The translations under genes and the position numbers were made by a program. From Rhodoferax sp. (GTDB taxonomy: Bacteria; Pseudomonadota; Gammaproteobacteria; Burkholderiales; Burkholderiaceae_C), in NCBI RefSeq assembly GCF_028689295.1, contig NZ_JAQTWL010000015.1:23133-87132 (forward strand): a DNA stretch of 64,000 nt. Reading direction: 5' to 3'. Positions 42,541 to 51,224 of the stretch are shown in pieces (within the stretch, counting starts at the first letter, position 1; each line of letters starts with the position of its first letter). A model generated the notes under the pieces. That model did not search any database, had not been told where the DNA came from, and saw nothing but the letters and a program-made list of their open reading frames with translations.

Positions 42541-44769
42541 TTAGTGGTGTAGCGCCTCTTCCTGGGGTCGTGGCGGCACTTCAGGCGGGTAAAGTGTTTT
42601 CATGCGGTCTTTGAGTTCCTGACCCAGCTCACGCATGTCTTGCGAGGTACGCACGACACGCGGTGTGATGATGACGAGCAACTCGGTGCGATTGGTGCTG
42701 TTGGCGGTCGTGCCGAACAAGTTGCCGAACAGGGGAATGTCCACCAGCCCCGGCACACCGCTTTTGCCATTGGTGGTGTTGTCGCGAATCAGCCCGCCGA
42801 GCACCAGGGTCTCGCCGGAGCGCACCGCCACCTTGCTGGAAAACTGGCGTTGCAGAAAGCTGCGCTGACCGGTCGCTGCGTCCACCTGACCCACATCGGT
42901 AACCGCCTGGCTGAGTTGCATGGTCACCATGTTGCCGGCATTGACCGATGGCGTGACCGTCAGGCTGACGCCGGTGTCCTTATATTGAATGTTGGTGCTG
43001 ACGTTGCCGCCGGAGGTGGTGGTCTCACCGACCTGGATCGGCTGCTGGTTGCCCACCGCGATGCTGGCGGTGTAGTTGTCGAGCACCATCAGGGAAGGGC
43101 TTGAGATCACCTTGACCAGCGACTTGTCGGCCAGAGCGTTCAGCACGGCGCGCACATCACCCAGGGAGTTGCTCAACGTGTATGAAAAACCCGCTGGCGT
43201 ATTGCCAAAGATGGCGCCACCCACCAGGTTTGGAACCGTGCTGAGCAAGCCAGCCCCGCCCAGCCCGGCGCTGGTGCGAGCTTTGTCGGTAAACGACCAC
43301 TGAAGACCGTATTTGAGGTCGTCATTGAGGGTGACTTCGATGATACTGGCCTCGATGAGCACCTGCGTCGGGGGAACGTCGAGGCGTTTGAGGGTCGATT
43401 CAATTTTTTCGTATTCACCTTTGGTGCCGTAAATCAACACGGCGTTGTTGATTTCATCGGCCATCACGCGCAAACCGCTGTTAAGGGTCAGAGAGGTCAG
43501 GCCGGTGCCCTGAATGGTGCTGGTGCCTGCACCAGCCTGGTTGCCCGCCGCGCCACCCCCCGCCAACCCCAGGCCGGCACTGTTAAAGCCAGCGGTATTG
43601 GCAGAGGATGGTTTCAGGCCGGGTGCCACGCCACTGCTGGCGGATTGCGACGACGAGGATGCGCCGCCGCCAAAGAGACCGTTGAGAACGTTGGCCAGAT
43701 GCTTGGCATTGCCGTTTTGTACGGCATACACAAAAAGCTGTGCTTCAGCAGAATTGCCACCGGGTTGATCGAGCTTTTCGATCCAGCGCCGGGCTTCATC
43801 CAGATAGGAGGCACGCGAAGTGACGATCATCACGCTGTTGATGCGGGCAATCGGCAGAACGCGCAGCGCCCCCACCAGTGGCAACGAGGTGGGCGTGCTG
43901 TTGGCGGTTGCGGCCCCTGATGCATTGCCAGACAGCATTGCCGAAGTAGCACCTGTACCGGCACCGGCACCGGCACCGGCACCGGCACCTGCGCCTGCGC
44001 CAGCACCACCGGTCGTGAAGAGGCGCAGGGCGGCTTCGACTTCGCTGGTGGTCACATGCTTGAGCGGAAAAACGCCAACCGACATGCCCTTGAGCATATC
44101 GATGTCAAAGGTGTTCACAATGTCAAGCCAGCCTTCGGCCTGGGTACGGGTGCCCACCATCACCAGCAGGTTGCGCACCGTGTCCACCCGCACGATGGCC
44201 TCGGGTGTGGACAGGGGCCGAAGGATGCTGGCCATTTCACCGGCGCCAATATATTTGAGGGGCACCACGATGGCACCGTAGCCGGGGGGCAGCGGTCCAC
44301 TGCCGCCTGACTGACGAATGGCAGGTACGATGCCCTTGAGAGCTTCGGGGCGGCCTATGTGGTAAACGCCCCGGGTATCACGCGCCATTTGCAAGCCATT
44401 GGCCTGCAAGGCAGCTTCGAGCAGCAGCACGGCTTGATCGGAAGATATCTGGGCTTGGGTGGCCAGGGTCACGGTGCCGTTGATGGGCGGGTGAATGACG
44501 TAGTCCACCTTGGCAATTTCCCGCAAAATCAGGCTGACGACATCGGCCAACGGGGCTTCTTCGAATTTAAGCCCAGCCGCCACGCCAACGATCTGCCCCT
44601 TGTTGCTGATGGGGGCAAGCACTTGATCATTGCCACGAATGATGCGGGTTTGCATAGTGTTGTCTTCAGCCGCCGGATCTCCTGGAAGCGCATATGCCGG
44701 CAGCCACGCCAAGAGCGCGAGAGCCAATAAGACAGTTCGTTTTGTGGTCAGAAATAGAGTACTCAACAC
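42541..44769 (-). CDS. gspD: Type II secretion outer-membrane secretin GspD
   Basis: A 742-residue protein with a signal peptide (VLLALALLAWLPAYA). N0 to N3 ring-building domains occupy about residues 50-440, with a Gly-Ala low-complexity loop near 255-275. The C-terminal secretin domain carries VPGLVDIPLFGNLFG and TELLVIITPRVV, the family hallmarks. It forms the outer-membrane channel. The start is a GTG at 44769, or a TTG at 44766 with better spacing to AGGA. It begins 5 bases after the gspC-like stop. Length is slightly above the common 650-700 because of Gly/Ser/Ala-rich insertions. Confidence 0.95.
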   Translation of the reverse strand: MLSTLFLTTKRTVLLALALLAWLPAYALPGDPAAEDNTMQTRIIRGNDQVLAPISNKGQIVGVAAGLKFEEAPLADVVSLILREIAKVDYVIHPPINGTVTLATQAQISSDQAVLLLEAALQANGLQMARDTRGVYHIGRPEALKGIVPAIRQSGGSGPLPPGYGAIVVPLKYIGAGEMASILRPLSTPEAIVRVDTVRNLLVMVGTRTQAEGWLDIVNTFDIDMLKGMSVGVFPLKHVTTSEVEAALRLFTTGGAGAGAGAGAGAGAGAGTGATSAMLSGNASGAATANSTPTSLPLVGALRVLPIARINSVMIVTSRASYLDEARRWIEKLDQPGGNSAEAQLFVYAVQNGNAKHLANVLNGLFGGGASSSSQSASSGVAPGLKPSSANTAGFNSAGLGLAGGGAAGNQAGAGTSTIQGTGLTSLTLNSGLRVMADEINNAVLIYGTKGEYEKIESTLKRLDVPPTQVLIEASIIEVTLNDDLKYGLQWSFTDKARTSAGLGGAGLLSTVPNLVGGAIFGNTPAGFSYTLSNSLGDVRAVLNALADKSLVKVISSPSLMVLDNYTASIAVGNQQPIQVGETTTSGGNVSTNIQYKDTGVSLTVTPSVNAGNMVTMQLSQAVTDVGQVDAATGQRSFLQRQFSSKVAVRSGETLVLGGLIRDNTTNGKSGVPGLVDIPLFGNLFGTTANSTNRTELLVIITPRVVRTSQDMRELGQELKDRMKTLYPPEVPPRPQEEALHH
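43954..44010 (-). repeat. Hexanucleotide microsatellite in gspD
   Basis: Near-perfect tandem CACCGG/CACCTG-type hexamers encode alternating Gly-Ala on the minus strand. Because the unit is 6 bp, copy-number change would lengthen or shorten the loop without shifting the frame. Boundaries are approximate. Confidence 0.75.
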
Positions 44770-44774
44770 AATCC

Positions 44775-45446
44775 TTATCTATTTATCGGGGGCAAGCCGC
44801 GGCTTGCGCGCGATTCATTTAAACGCCTTAACCTGTCACGAGTTTCGTCCTGTGAATTTTTGGATATGCCGCCAGCGCCTGATTCTGGCGCAGGCACCGG
44901 GGCAGACGCCGGGCGGGCACTGGAGGCGGCAGCTTTCGGGCTGACCGCATTAAGCCGGGCATAGGACAAATGCAACTTACGGCTTGTAGTGCCTTGGGTA
45001 AAGGTGACATCCCGGTCGTCAATACTCTTGAGGGTCCATGAACCAATGGTTTCGTTGATCTTGACACGCCGCATCTTGTCCTCAACCCGGGCGATGATAC
45101 CTGCGTTTTCACCCGAAAAAATTCCATGAAGGTGGATGTTCGCCAGTGGATCAGGTGGCGGCGGCGGGGTTGGCGCAGGGGGCGGTGGCGGTGGTCTGCG
45201 ATCAGGCGCAAAGATCGGACGCTCGAGAACCGCGGCAAACCTGGACGGATCATTGGCAGCGGCATCGACCCTGGTTGGGCCAACTGGCACACTGATGTCA
45301 GGCGGCAACGCTTTTGGAGCCACCCAGGTCACATGACGCAATTGGGCATTTTGATCGAACCAGAGCCAGGCCAGGCCGCCCACAAAAAGCAAGACCAGGA
45401 GCAGCAAGAAGCGCACGGGTCGGAACCGCATGTAAGCGTGACTCAT
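44775..45446 (-). CDS. gspC: GspC-like inner-membrane protein of type II secretion
   Basis: A 223-residue protein with one N-terminal membrane helix (FLLLLVLLFVGGLAWLWF), a proline-rich linker (RPPPPPPAPTPPPPPDP) and an HR-type domain (LHGIFSGENAGIIARVEDK through SIDDRDVTFTQG), which in GspC contacts the secretin. A Ser/Ala/Pro-rich tail replaces the usual PDZ domain, and the gene sits between gspM and gspD instead of heading the operon, so GspN-like naming is also possible. Its ATG overlaps the gspM stop (ATGA). Confidence 0.75.
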   Translation of the reverse strand: MSHAYMRFRPVRFLLLLVLLFVGGLAWLWFDQNAQLRHVTWVAPKALPPDISVPVGPTRVDAAANDPSRFAAVLERPIFAPDRRPPPPPPAPTPPPPPDPLANIHLHGIFSGENAGIIARVEDKMRRVKINETIGSWTLKSIDDRDVTFTQGTTSRKLHLSYARLNAVSPKAAASSARPASAPVPAPESGAGGISKNSQDETRDRLRRLNESRASRGLPPINR

Positions 45447-46000
45447 GGCTGCACTCGCAGAACAAAAAGATTGAACTGGCCGCCCAGACGCTGCGTGCTG
45501 GCCGGTTTGACCGCGCCAATGGTTTGCAGCGACAGGCTGTCAACCAAGACCACAGGGTGCTGACTTGAAAGCTTGATCAAGGCGTTTTGAATGCCGGCCA
45601 AGTCACCTTCCACCCGCAGGTTGATCGGAATACGGTCGAATTTAAGCTCTTCCTTGGGGGACGGGAGCACTTGAATACTGATGATGTCAAGCTTGCTCTC
45701 GGAAAATATGCCACGAATACGCTGCTGCGCATCGTTACCAGCTTGCGTGATGTCTTGCGAAGCCGGGTAAACCAGTGAAGCCAATTGTTGACTCGCTTTT
45801 AAGGTCATCGCTTTGAGGTCAGCCTGCCGCTCCAATAGACCAGCCAGGCGCGCATAACGAGGCTCCAGGTCGGCCAGATGACCCTCGATGCGCTGATGAT
45901 GGATCCAGACAAACAGGCCCGCGCCCATCAAAGGCGCCAACAGGGCGACAACGGTCAGGGCCTGCAGCCATGCGATTCGATTGATGATCATTCGACTCAT
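45443..46000 (-). CDS. gspM: Type II secretion protein GspM (PilO-like subtype)
   Basis: A 185-residue protein with one N-terminal membrane segment (LTVVALLAPLMGAGLFVWI), a coiled-coil stretch (about 40-90) and a ferredoxin-like periplasmic domain (FDRIPINLRVEGDLAGIQNA, then SSQHPVVLVDSLSLQTI), as in the T2SSM_b group. It forms part of the inner-membrane platform with GspL. The start overlaps the gspL stop by 4 bases. Confidence 0.85.
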   Translation of the reverse strand: MSRMIINRIAWLQALTVVALLAPLMGAGLFVWIHHQRIEGHLADLEPRYARLAGLLERQADLKAMTLKASQQLASLVYPASQDITQAGNDAQQRIRGIFSESKLDIISIQVLPSPKEELKFDRIPINLRVEGDLAGIQNALIKLSSQHPVVLVDSLSLQTIGAVKPASTQRLGGQFNLFVLRVQP

Positions 46001-47073
46001 GATGCAGGTTTGAGTTGCGCCGGATCCAGCGTGAATTCAATCGTGAAAGATTCACGTGGCGCGCCCAGGGGTTTGGTGGCAGGAGCCGGCGCCTTGACAT
46101 CACGCAGGCCTGGCGTGCTCCCGAGTTGTTTCATGAGGGCGGCAGCATTGCCGGTCTGTCCGGTCATCATGACTTTTTGGCCTTGAAGTTGCAAAGTGAG
46201 CAGGGAAGTGTCGTCGGGTAAAGCCTCGGTGACGAGCTTGAGCGTCTGCAAAGGTGGCACCGATTTGTCGGTGAGAAGCGCGAGACTGCTCAGTTGATCA
46301 CTCAAACGCACCAAAGCTTCACGCTGGGCGATGGCTGGACTGACCTTTTGACCCAGGCTGGTCATCGCCTGATTGGCTTGCAGAGCCCGCAGATAAAGTT
46401 TAATGCTGGGAGTAAAAGCCATGGCAGCCAGCAACGCCAGCGCCACCAGGACAAGTACCACACTGGTCCAGCGCCAAATTGTGCTTTGGCGTTGGCGGCG
46501 GGCTTCACCAAAACCGGGCAACATGACGAATCCGGGTCCTTGTGCGCGGGCGACCCAAATTTCGGCATCCTGCAATTTCAATGGTGCGTGCACTGACTCT
46601 GCGTGCTGCTGAATCAATTTACGAGAAGTCAGCACAACTTGCACGCGCAAGGTGTTGCCTGGCTGCTGGATGATTTCATGATTCCAGATGACATCAGTTG
46701 CCGGAAATGGGCTGAGCGCCTGTATTTCGAGGGTGACCGCAGCCTCAAGCTCGGCAGACTGGAGTTTTGGGAGCTCAAGGGTACGGCGTAGCAGCAGGTC
46801 TTCGGGCAACAGAACAGCCTCGAAACGGGCTGACTGGACGCTTTTATCCGCATCGGTCAATGGTGCGCGCAGATCAAGGCTGATCGCTTGGCCCCCTGTG
46901 GGTAAATGCACGCGCACCGCTTGCGTTGGCCAGGCCCAGGCAAACACGGGCCATTCCAGCATGTCTCGCCAGGCGGCAAGAAGGTCACGCCAAAGCGAGG
47001 CCAGGTCAAGGCCAAAAAAATGGGCCTTGCCGGGTTGCGTGAGGGGTCTCGTGGAGACGGGCGAAGTGAGCAT
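45997..47073 (-). CDS. gspL: Type II secretion protein GspL (PilM/PilN-like)
   Basis: A 358-residue protein from the ATG at 47073, 13 bases after the gspK stop. The cytoplasmic N-half reads as a reduced PilM/GspL-like domain (LLPEDLLLRRTLELPKLQSA; LEAAVTLEIQALSPFP). A membrane helix (about 220-245; WTSVVLVLVALALLAAMAF) and a PilN-like periplasmic domain follow. It links the ATPase GspE to the platform. The frame is open farther upstream, but that part overlaps gspK. Confidence 0.85.
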   Translation of the reverse strand: MLTSPVSTRPLTQPGKAHFFGLDLASLWRDLLAAWRDMLEWPVFAWAWPTQAVRVHLPTGGQAISLDLRAPLTDADKSVQSARFEAVLLPEDLLLRRTLELPKLQSAELEAAVTLEIQALSPFPATDVIWNHEIIQQPGNTLRVQVVLTSRKLIQQHAESVHAPLKLQDAEIWVARAQGPGFVMLPGFGEARRQRQSTIWRWTSVVLVLVALALLAAMAFTPSIKLYLRALQANQAMTSLGQKVSPAIAQREALVRLSDQLSSLALLTDKSVPPLQTLKLVTEALPDDTSLLTLQLQGQKVMMTGQTGNAAALMKQLGSTPGLRDVKAPAPATKPLGAPRESFTIEFTLDPAQLKPAS

Positions 47074-47086
47074 GGTGGTTGACAAT

Positions 47087-47941
47087 TCAGTTGTTTGGCT
47101 GGCGCATGCGTTGCACTGATTGCTGCGAGCCAAGGACGTGCCACGGCAAGCCCGACCGAGGGTCGGTGCTCCACGACACTCGCCAAGCCTTGCTCAGTAG
47201 CCCGCCATCAGGCATGCCGATGCCAACTTGAAATTGCAGGCTGTCCGATGTGGTCATTTCAATATGGTCTGGTTTGAAAAAAGAGCTATCCATAAGATTG
47301 GGATTGGCGTCGCGATTGGCCGCAAAAATAGCTGCCCGGGATACATCTCCGCCTGATAATACTTGGAGCACGCCCAGCGGAGCGGCCATGGGATTAACGC
47401 GTCCACTTGCCGTTATGAGATCTGATGTGATCAGAGATTTGATCTTAGCATAGAGGTCATAAGTCATGCCCGACACTCGCAACAGGTCTTCAATGCTGTG
47501 AAAACCCAGTGCTGTTCCCTTGACGTTTTTGGTCTGCCGGGCGTCAATTGTGGCTTGCGCCAAGGCCTGAGCTGAGCCCGGGTCCATGCCTCCGGCATAG
47601 TGATAAAGGTCGGCGAGGAGCAAGGCGCTGGCATTATTGATGTCAATGAGTCCATTGAGCGGTCGAACCGAGACATCGCTGATTCGGCCCTCGAATTGAA
47701 CCTGAATGGTCTGGATGGTGATGGGCAACTCGGTTTTCTGTGCGTCCATGCCTTGAATGGCCAACAAGATCGCAGCATCGGCCAGCGCACTGGCCACAAG
47801 GGCTTGACGCTGCAATCCGATGGTCCGAGCTTCGCTGCGCACGGCCTGTACGACGCCAGTGATGATGAGCCCCATGGCGGCAACCAGCCACAAAACTGCA
47901 ATCAAAGCCACACCGCGCCGTTTCATTCCCGGGCATTTCAT
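47087..47941 (-). CDS. gspK: Minor pseudopilin GspK
   Basis: A 284-residue protein. The N-terminus KRRGVALIAVLWLVAAMGL has the GspK-type cleavage region, lacking the Glu at position +5 as expected for this subunit. A large alpha domain follows (LIDINNASALLLADLYHYAG and TALGFHSIEDLLRVSGM are typical). It caps the pseudopilus tip with GspI and GspJ. The ATG overlaps the gspJ stop by 4 bases. Confidence 0.9.
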   Translation of the reverse strand: MKCPGMKRRGVALIAVLWLVAAMGLIITGVVQAVRSEARTIGLQRQALVASALADAAILLAIQGMDAQKTELPITIQTIQVQFEGRISDVSVRPLNGLIDINNASALLLADLYHYAGGMDPGSAQALAQATIDARQTKNVKGTALGFHSIEDLLRVSGMTYDLYAKIKSLITSDLITASGRVNPMAAPLGVLQVLSGGDVSRAAIFAANRDANPNLMDSSFFKPDHIEMTTSDSLQFQVGIGMPDGGLLSKAWRVSWSTDPRSGLPWHVLGSQQSVQRMRQPNN

Positions 47942-48705
47942 CGTACTGCGCCCCCCCCAATGACAGTACTGCCTGAGCCGCTATCGCTTTGTGGCAAAGC
48001 GCGAAGCGTTATGTTTATGTTCCACTCAGGCCATTCCCCTTGCGCGTCCACCACGCCCAGGCGCACCTGCTCGGGCAAGCTGTCGGTTATCGGCCAGCCG
48101 CTTTGCCACCCAGCGGGCCAGGCTTGCGCAGGGTTGTATCCTTCAGGAAGCAATCCTTGGGCCTGGACACTGATTTGCTTGATGCCACGAAGGAGAACAC
48201 GTGATTCTGAACTCGACCAATCGGGCCAAGCGATGTCAGGCTTCCAGGGCGAGAATTGCAGCACCAGTTCATTGCTTGTCTCGGTGTCTTTCATCGCAAG
48301 CCGAAAAAAATGGCGCCCTCCGACGTTGGACCTGGCGGGCAGGATACCAACCCAAGTCAAGCTGTCTGGCGTAGCAACAAATGGCACGATAGTTTTGCCT
48401 GTGGCTCCGGGCGCTTCGAGCGACGTGGCCGAAACACGGGAAAGGGTCTGCTGCAAAAATGCGCGTGCAACGCGAATTTCATCCAGGCGCTCCAGCCGCT
48501 GGTCGATCTTGCTTTCGGTCTGCGCCATGGTGCGCAAGGCGGATACGAGCCCGATCATGATGATCGACAGCAATGACATGACGACCAGCAGTTCCAGCAG
48601 CGTAAATCCCCGCTCAGAGCCGTTTAACGGCAAATTAAACTGTCGCACCGCCTTATTTTTCAAAAGCAGCGGCTTGCCGGCAAACGCCATGCCCGAAGTG
48701 TTCAC
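47938..48705 (-). CDS. gspJ: Minor pseudopilin GspJ
   Basis: A 255-residue protein with the prepilin motif GFTLLELLVVMSLLS, preceded by an unusually long leader of about 32 residues from the GTG start at 48705, which overlaps the gspI stop (GTGA). A beta-rich pseudopilin domain follows. It is part of the tip complex and needs prepilin peptidase (not encoded in this window). Confidence 0.9.
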   Translation of the reverse strand: MNTSGMAFAGKPLLLKNKAVRQFNLPLNGSERGFTLLELLVVMSLLSIIMIGLVSALRTMAQTESKIDQRLERLDEIRVARAFLQQTLSRVSATSLEAPGATGKTIVPFVATPDSLTWVGILPARSNVGGRHFFRLAMKDTETSNELVLQFSPWKPDIAWPDWSSSESRVLLRGIKQISVQAQGLLPEGYNPAQAWPAGWQSGWPITDSLPEQVRLGVVDAQGEWPEWNINITLRALPQSDSGSGSTVIGGGAVR

Positions 48706-49136
48706 TGAGTTACCTCGTTCGGTCGCGGCTTGCGCTCAGGCAGCAACGTGACCAGGTCAAGCTGGCCAGGTCGCGAACCCATTGTCCAGGACACCGATAG
48801 CCTGATTTCGTGAAGCGGAACAGCCAGCGGGGCGTTGATGCCACCGGCATAGGGCTGACTGCGCACTTGCCATTTGAATCCAGCAGATTCACCGTCTTCG
48901 TTCCAGCCGTTTGCCCGCACACTGCTGCGGCCGGCCAGCAATGACTCAGCCAACCAGGCGGCTTGCTGATGCTGAACCACGTCTGCAACATGACGCGCAC
49001 TGCCACCAGCCACCCGGTACAGCAAACCCAGGGACATGGCCATGATGGCGAAAGCCACCAACAATTCCAGCAAGGAAAACCCATGCTGAAGGTCGCGCCG
49101 CCTGCAACGCGTTGATGACCCGACACGTCGTTTCAT
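48702..49136 (-). CDS. gspI: Minor pseudopilin GspI
   Basis: A 144-residue protein with a basic leader and prepilin cleavage motif GFSLLELLVAFAIMA, the pattern of GspI (Ser and Ala variants within the motif). A short globular domain follows (FKWQVRSQPYAGG). The start overlaps the gspH stop by 4 bases (ATGA). Confidence 0.9.
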   Translation of the reverse strand: MKRRVGSSTRCRRRDLQHGFSLLELLVAFAIMAMSLGLLYRVAGGSARHVADVVQHQQAAWLAESLLAGRSSVRANGWNEDGESAGFKWQVRSQPYAGGINAPLAVPLHEIRLSVSWTMGSRPGQLDLVTLLPERKPRPNEVTQ

Positions 49137-49636
49137 GGGGTGCGCGGCTCTTGGGTAACTTGCCCGAACAACCAGTCAACCCGAATGCGAACGCCGGCAC
49201 CAGATGGCCTGACCAGTTCGATCGTGCCACCTGATGAACCACCTTCCGGCATAAAGACGATGGCTGCATGCTGTGTCTCTGTCGGCTGGGCGTTGGTGCC
49301 TACGGTGGTTTTGAGCTCGAGCGAAGCAGGCAATGTTTTCATGGGGCTGCCTTCAATACCAAACTGTCGTGCTGACAGATCAACATTAAAAGCCACCGTT
49401 TGGCCGTAAGCCAGCGCCATCTGACGGGCCTGCTTGAGGTCAACCACCATGGCGCGCACGGTGTCACGGTATTGGCTGATTTCACGCAGCCGATCAAAGG
49501 CAGGGGGCACCAACGCGACCAACAAGGAGCCAATGGCCAGCACGACCAGCAACTCGATCAGCGTAAACCCTCGCTGGTGGCGCTCGACCTGATGCTGTTG
49601 TTGGTCAGGGCTTATTGCGGATATCGGCGTTTTCAC
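49133..49636 (-). CDS. gspH: Minor pseudopilin GspH
   Basis: A 167-residue protein starting at a GTG (49636) inside the 3' end of gspG, a 32-base overlap; no ATG lies between there and the prepilin motif GFTLIELLVVLAIGS. The C-terminal beta domain ends RVDWLFGQVTQ, as in GspH/FimT-like subunits. The frame is open much farther upstream, but only as a shadow of gspG. Confidence 0.87.
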   Translation of the reverse strand: MKTPISAISPDQQQHQVERHQRGFTLIELLVVLAIGSLLVALVPPAFDRLREISQYRDTVRAMVVDLKQARQMALAYGQTVAFNVDLSARQFGIEGSPMKTLPASLELKTTVGTNAQPTETQHAAIVFMPEGGSSGGTIELVRPSGAGVRIRVDWLFGQVTQEPRTP

Positions 49637-50048
49637 CTTCGCCGCCCGGTAATGCGTCAGCTCCCAAAGAAACAATTTCGATCTCGCCGTTAGCCGTCGG
49701 GCTTGTGAATTTGTAGGAGTTCCCCCACGGGTCATTGGGCACACCACCTTTGAGGTATGGGCCGTTCCATCCGTTGGCAGCGGCGGGCTTGCTGACCAAT
49801 GAGTCCAGGCCCTCGGCCGTCGTCGGAAAGCGTCCGACATCGAGCTTGAAAAGTTCGATGCTTTTTTCAATGTCGGCAATTTGTACAGCGGCGGTCTTGG
49901 ATTTGGCGCCACCCAGCAAACTTAAGACGCGCGGACCAACCAAGCCGGCAAGCATCGTCAAAATGGCAAGCACCACCAGCAATTCGATCAGGGTGAAGCC
50001 TTTGTTTCGCCGCATTACGGACGGCATTTGGGAGAGGGTTAGTTGCAT
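49605..50048 (-). CDS. gspG: Major pseudopilin GspG
   Basis: A 147-residue protein with the prepilin motif GFTLIELLVVLAILTMLAG and the GspG-specific body: GRFPTTAEGLDSLV, GWNGPYLKGGVPNDPWGN, a Ca-site-like loop and an ending around GENADIRN. It builds the pseudopilus. Three in-frame ATG codons (50048, 50027, 50015) precede the motif, none with a clear ribosome site; the first is used here. It follows the acyltransferase gene after 75 bases, which could hold a promoter. Confidence 0.95.
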   Translation of the reverse strand: MQLTLSQMPSVMRRNKGFTLIELLVVLAILTMLAGLVGPRVLSLLGGAKSKTAAVQIADIEKSIELFKLDVGRFPTTAEGLDSLVSKPAAANGWNGPYLKGGVPNDPWGNSYKFTSPTANGEIEIVSLGADALPGGEGENADIRNKP

Positions 50049-50123
50049 TGGCGATCACAATTGTTTAAAAAAAATTATAGGTGAGTTCCAAAACCCAGAT
50101 AGTCACCGCCCAGCCTGGAAGGA

Positions 50124-51203
50124 TTAAACCCTAATGTAGCGTCGCCGCAGTCTCAGAAATGGGCCCTCAACAAAACGCATGCTGAGGTAACCGATGGGCA
50201 TCATCGCAACCAGCGCCAACAAGGACACGGGCAGCGCCACATAAAAATTGGAGATATCGAGCACATTGACGTGAATCCATTGAGCAACGGTAAAGACAAA
50301 GTAGAAATGCAGCAGATAGATCGAGTACGAGTATTCACCTAGAAGGCTGAACATTTTTGACAGCGGTCCATCGCCATGAGAAAAAGATCCGTCGTACCAG
50401 GCGATCAGTCCGGCAAATGCAGCGCCTTCCAGGGTTGGGAGCACGATCCAGAGTCTGGATGGTGAGGGGTAGGATGGCTGCAGGTAAAACCCCCCCTGGT
50501 GATCGAACCACCAATACAGTGTGACGAAAGCCACGGCAATGGCCACAGCTCTGCCGTGGTAACCGATCAGATGCGAGCGGCCGTGAAAAGCGATGATTCC
50601 GAGAACAAACTGGTCAATACGGCCAAAAATGGTTCCGTAGGCAAGATGCTGAACTTCACCTGTCCAGTAATGGATGCCGGCCCGAAAAAGGATGGCCAAC
50701 ACCAGCAACAGCCCGAGCCCCTGGTACCAGCGCCGAAGGCAATACAGCAACAAGGGTAACAGCAGGTAAAAATGCAACTCAATCGTAATGGACCAGCCAC
50801 CATTTGGCCATGTGGGCCAGATGAATCCGCCTGGCAAGGCGCGCAGGTACTCGTACGCGGCCCAGATGTCGTGGCTGACTAGCGCCTCCCTTGCGGCATT
50901 GATGGCCATGACAAGCAGCAACAGGGGCATTAGTCTGAGTAATCGATTCCAGAAAAAAAGAGGGTAGCTGACGCGTTTTCCATCCAGCAGTTTTGCAAAC
51001 AGATAACCGCTCAAGGTCATAAACAGGGCAACGCCGACATGCCCTTCGTCAAACAGCACCAGCGGACTCCAGACCGGCCCACCTTCGAACGAGACGGGTG
51101 ATCCCTGGTGTCCGTGCGTGAAGTGCCAGACAAACACCAACATGGCAGCCAAGGCACGAACATGATCAAGTGCTATGTAGTGCTCGCCAGACGTTGCCTT
51201 CAT
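50124..51203 (-). CDS. Acyltransferase 3 membrane protein inside the type II secretion operon
   Basis: A 359-residue polytopic membrane protein with the signature YIALDHVRALAAMLVFVWHF and later GHVGVALFMTLSGYLFAKLL, as in O-acyltransferases of surface glycans. It sits 21 bases after gspF and 75 bases before gspG in the same direction, splitting an otherwise continuous gsp operon. It is not a recognised part of type II secretion. It could be a hitch-hiker from the glycan locus or a genuine modifier of secreted or surface molecules. Confidence 0.88.
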   Translation of the reverse strand: MKATSGEHYIALDHVRALAAMLVFVWHFTHGHQGSPVSFEGGPVWSPLVLFDEGHVGVALFMTLSGYLFAKLLDGKRVSYPLFFWNRLLRLMPLLLLVMAINAAREALVSHDIWAAYEYLRALPGGFIWPTWPNGGWSITIELHFYLLLPLLLYCLRRWYQGLGLLLVLAILFRAGIHYWTGEVQHLAYGTIFGRIDQFVLGIIAFHGRSHLIGYHGRAVAIAVAFVTLYWWFDHQGGFYLQPSYPSPSRLWIVLPTLEGAAFAGLIAWYDGSFSHGDGPLSKMFSLLGEYSYSIYLLHFYFVFTVAQWIHVNVLDISNFYVALPVSLLALVAMMPIGYLSMRFVEGPFLRLRRRYIRV

Positions 51204-51224
51204 CGTGAATTTACAGGAAATCCC

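Noticed and set aside
43954..44010. CRISPR-like short repeats
   Set aside because: Uniform 6-bp units in a coding frame, no spacers and no cas genes in the window.
49637..49912. Extended N-terminus for GspH
   Set aside because: The frame is open, but the extra residues are a shadow of gspG and the prepilin leader would be far too long; the GTG at 49636 is used.
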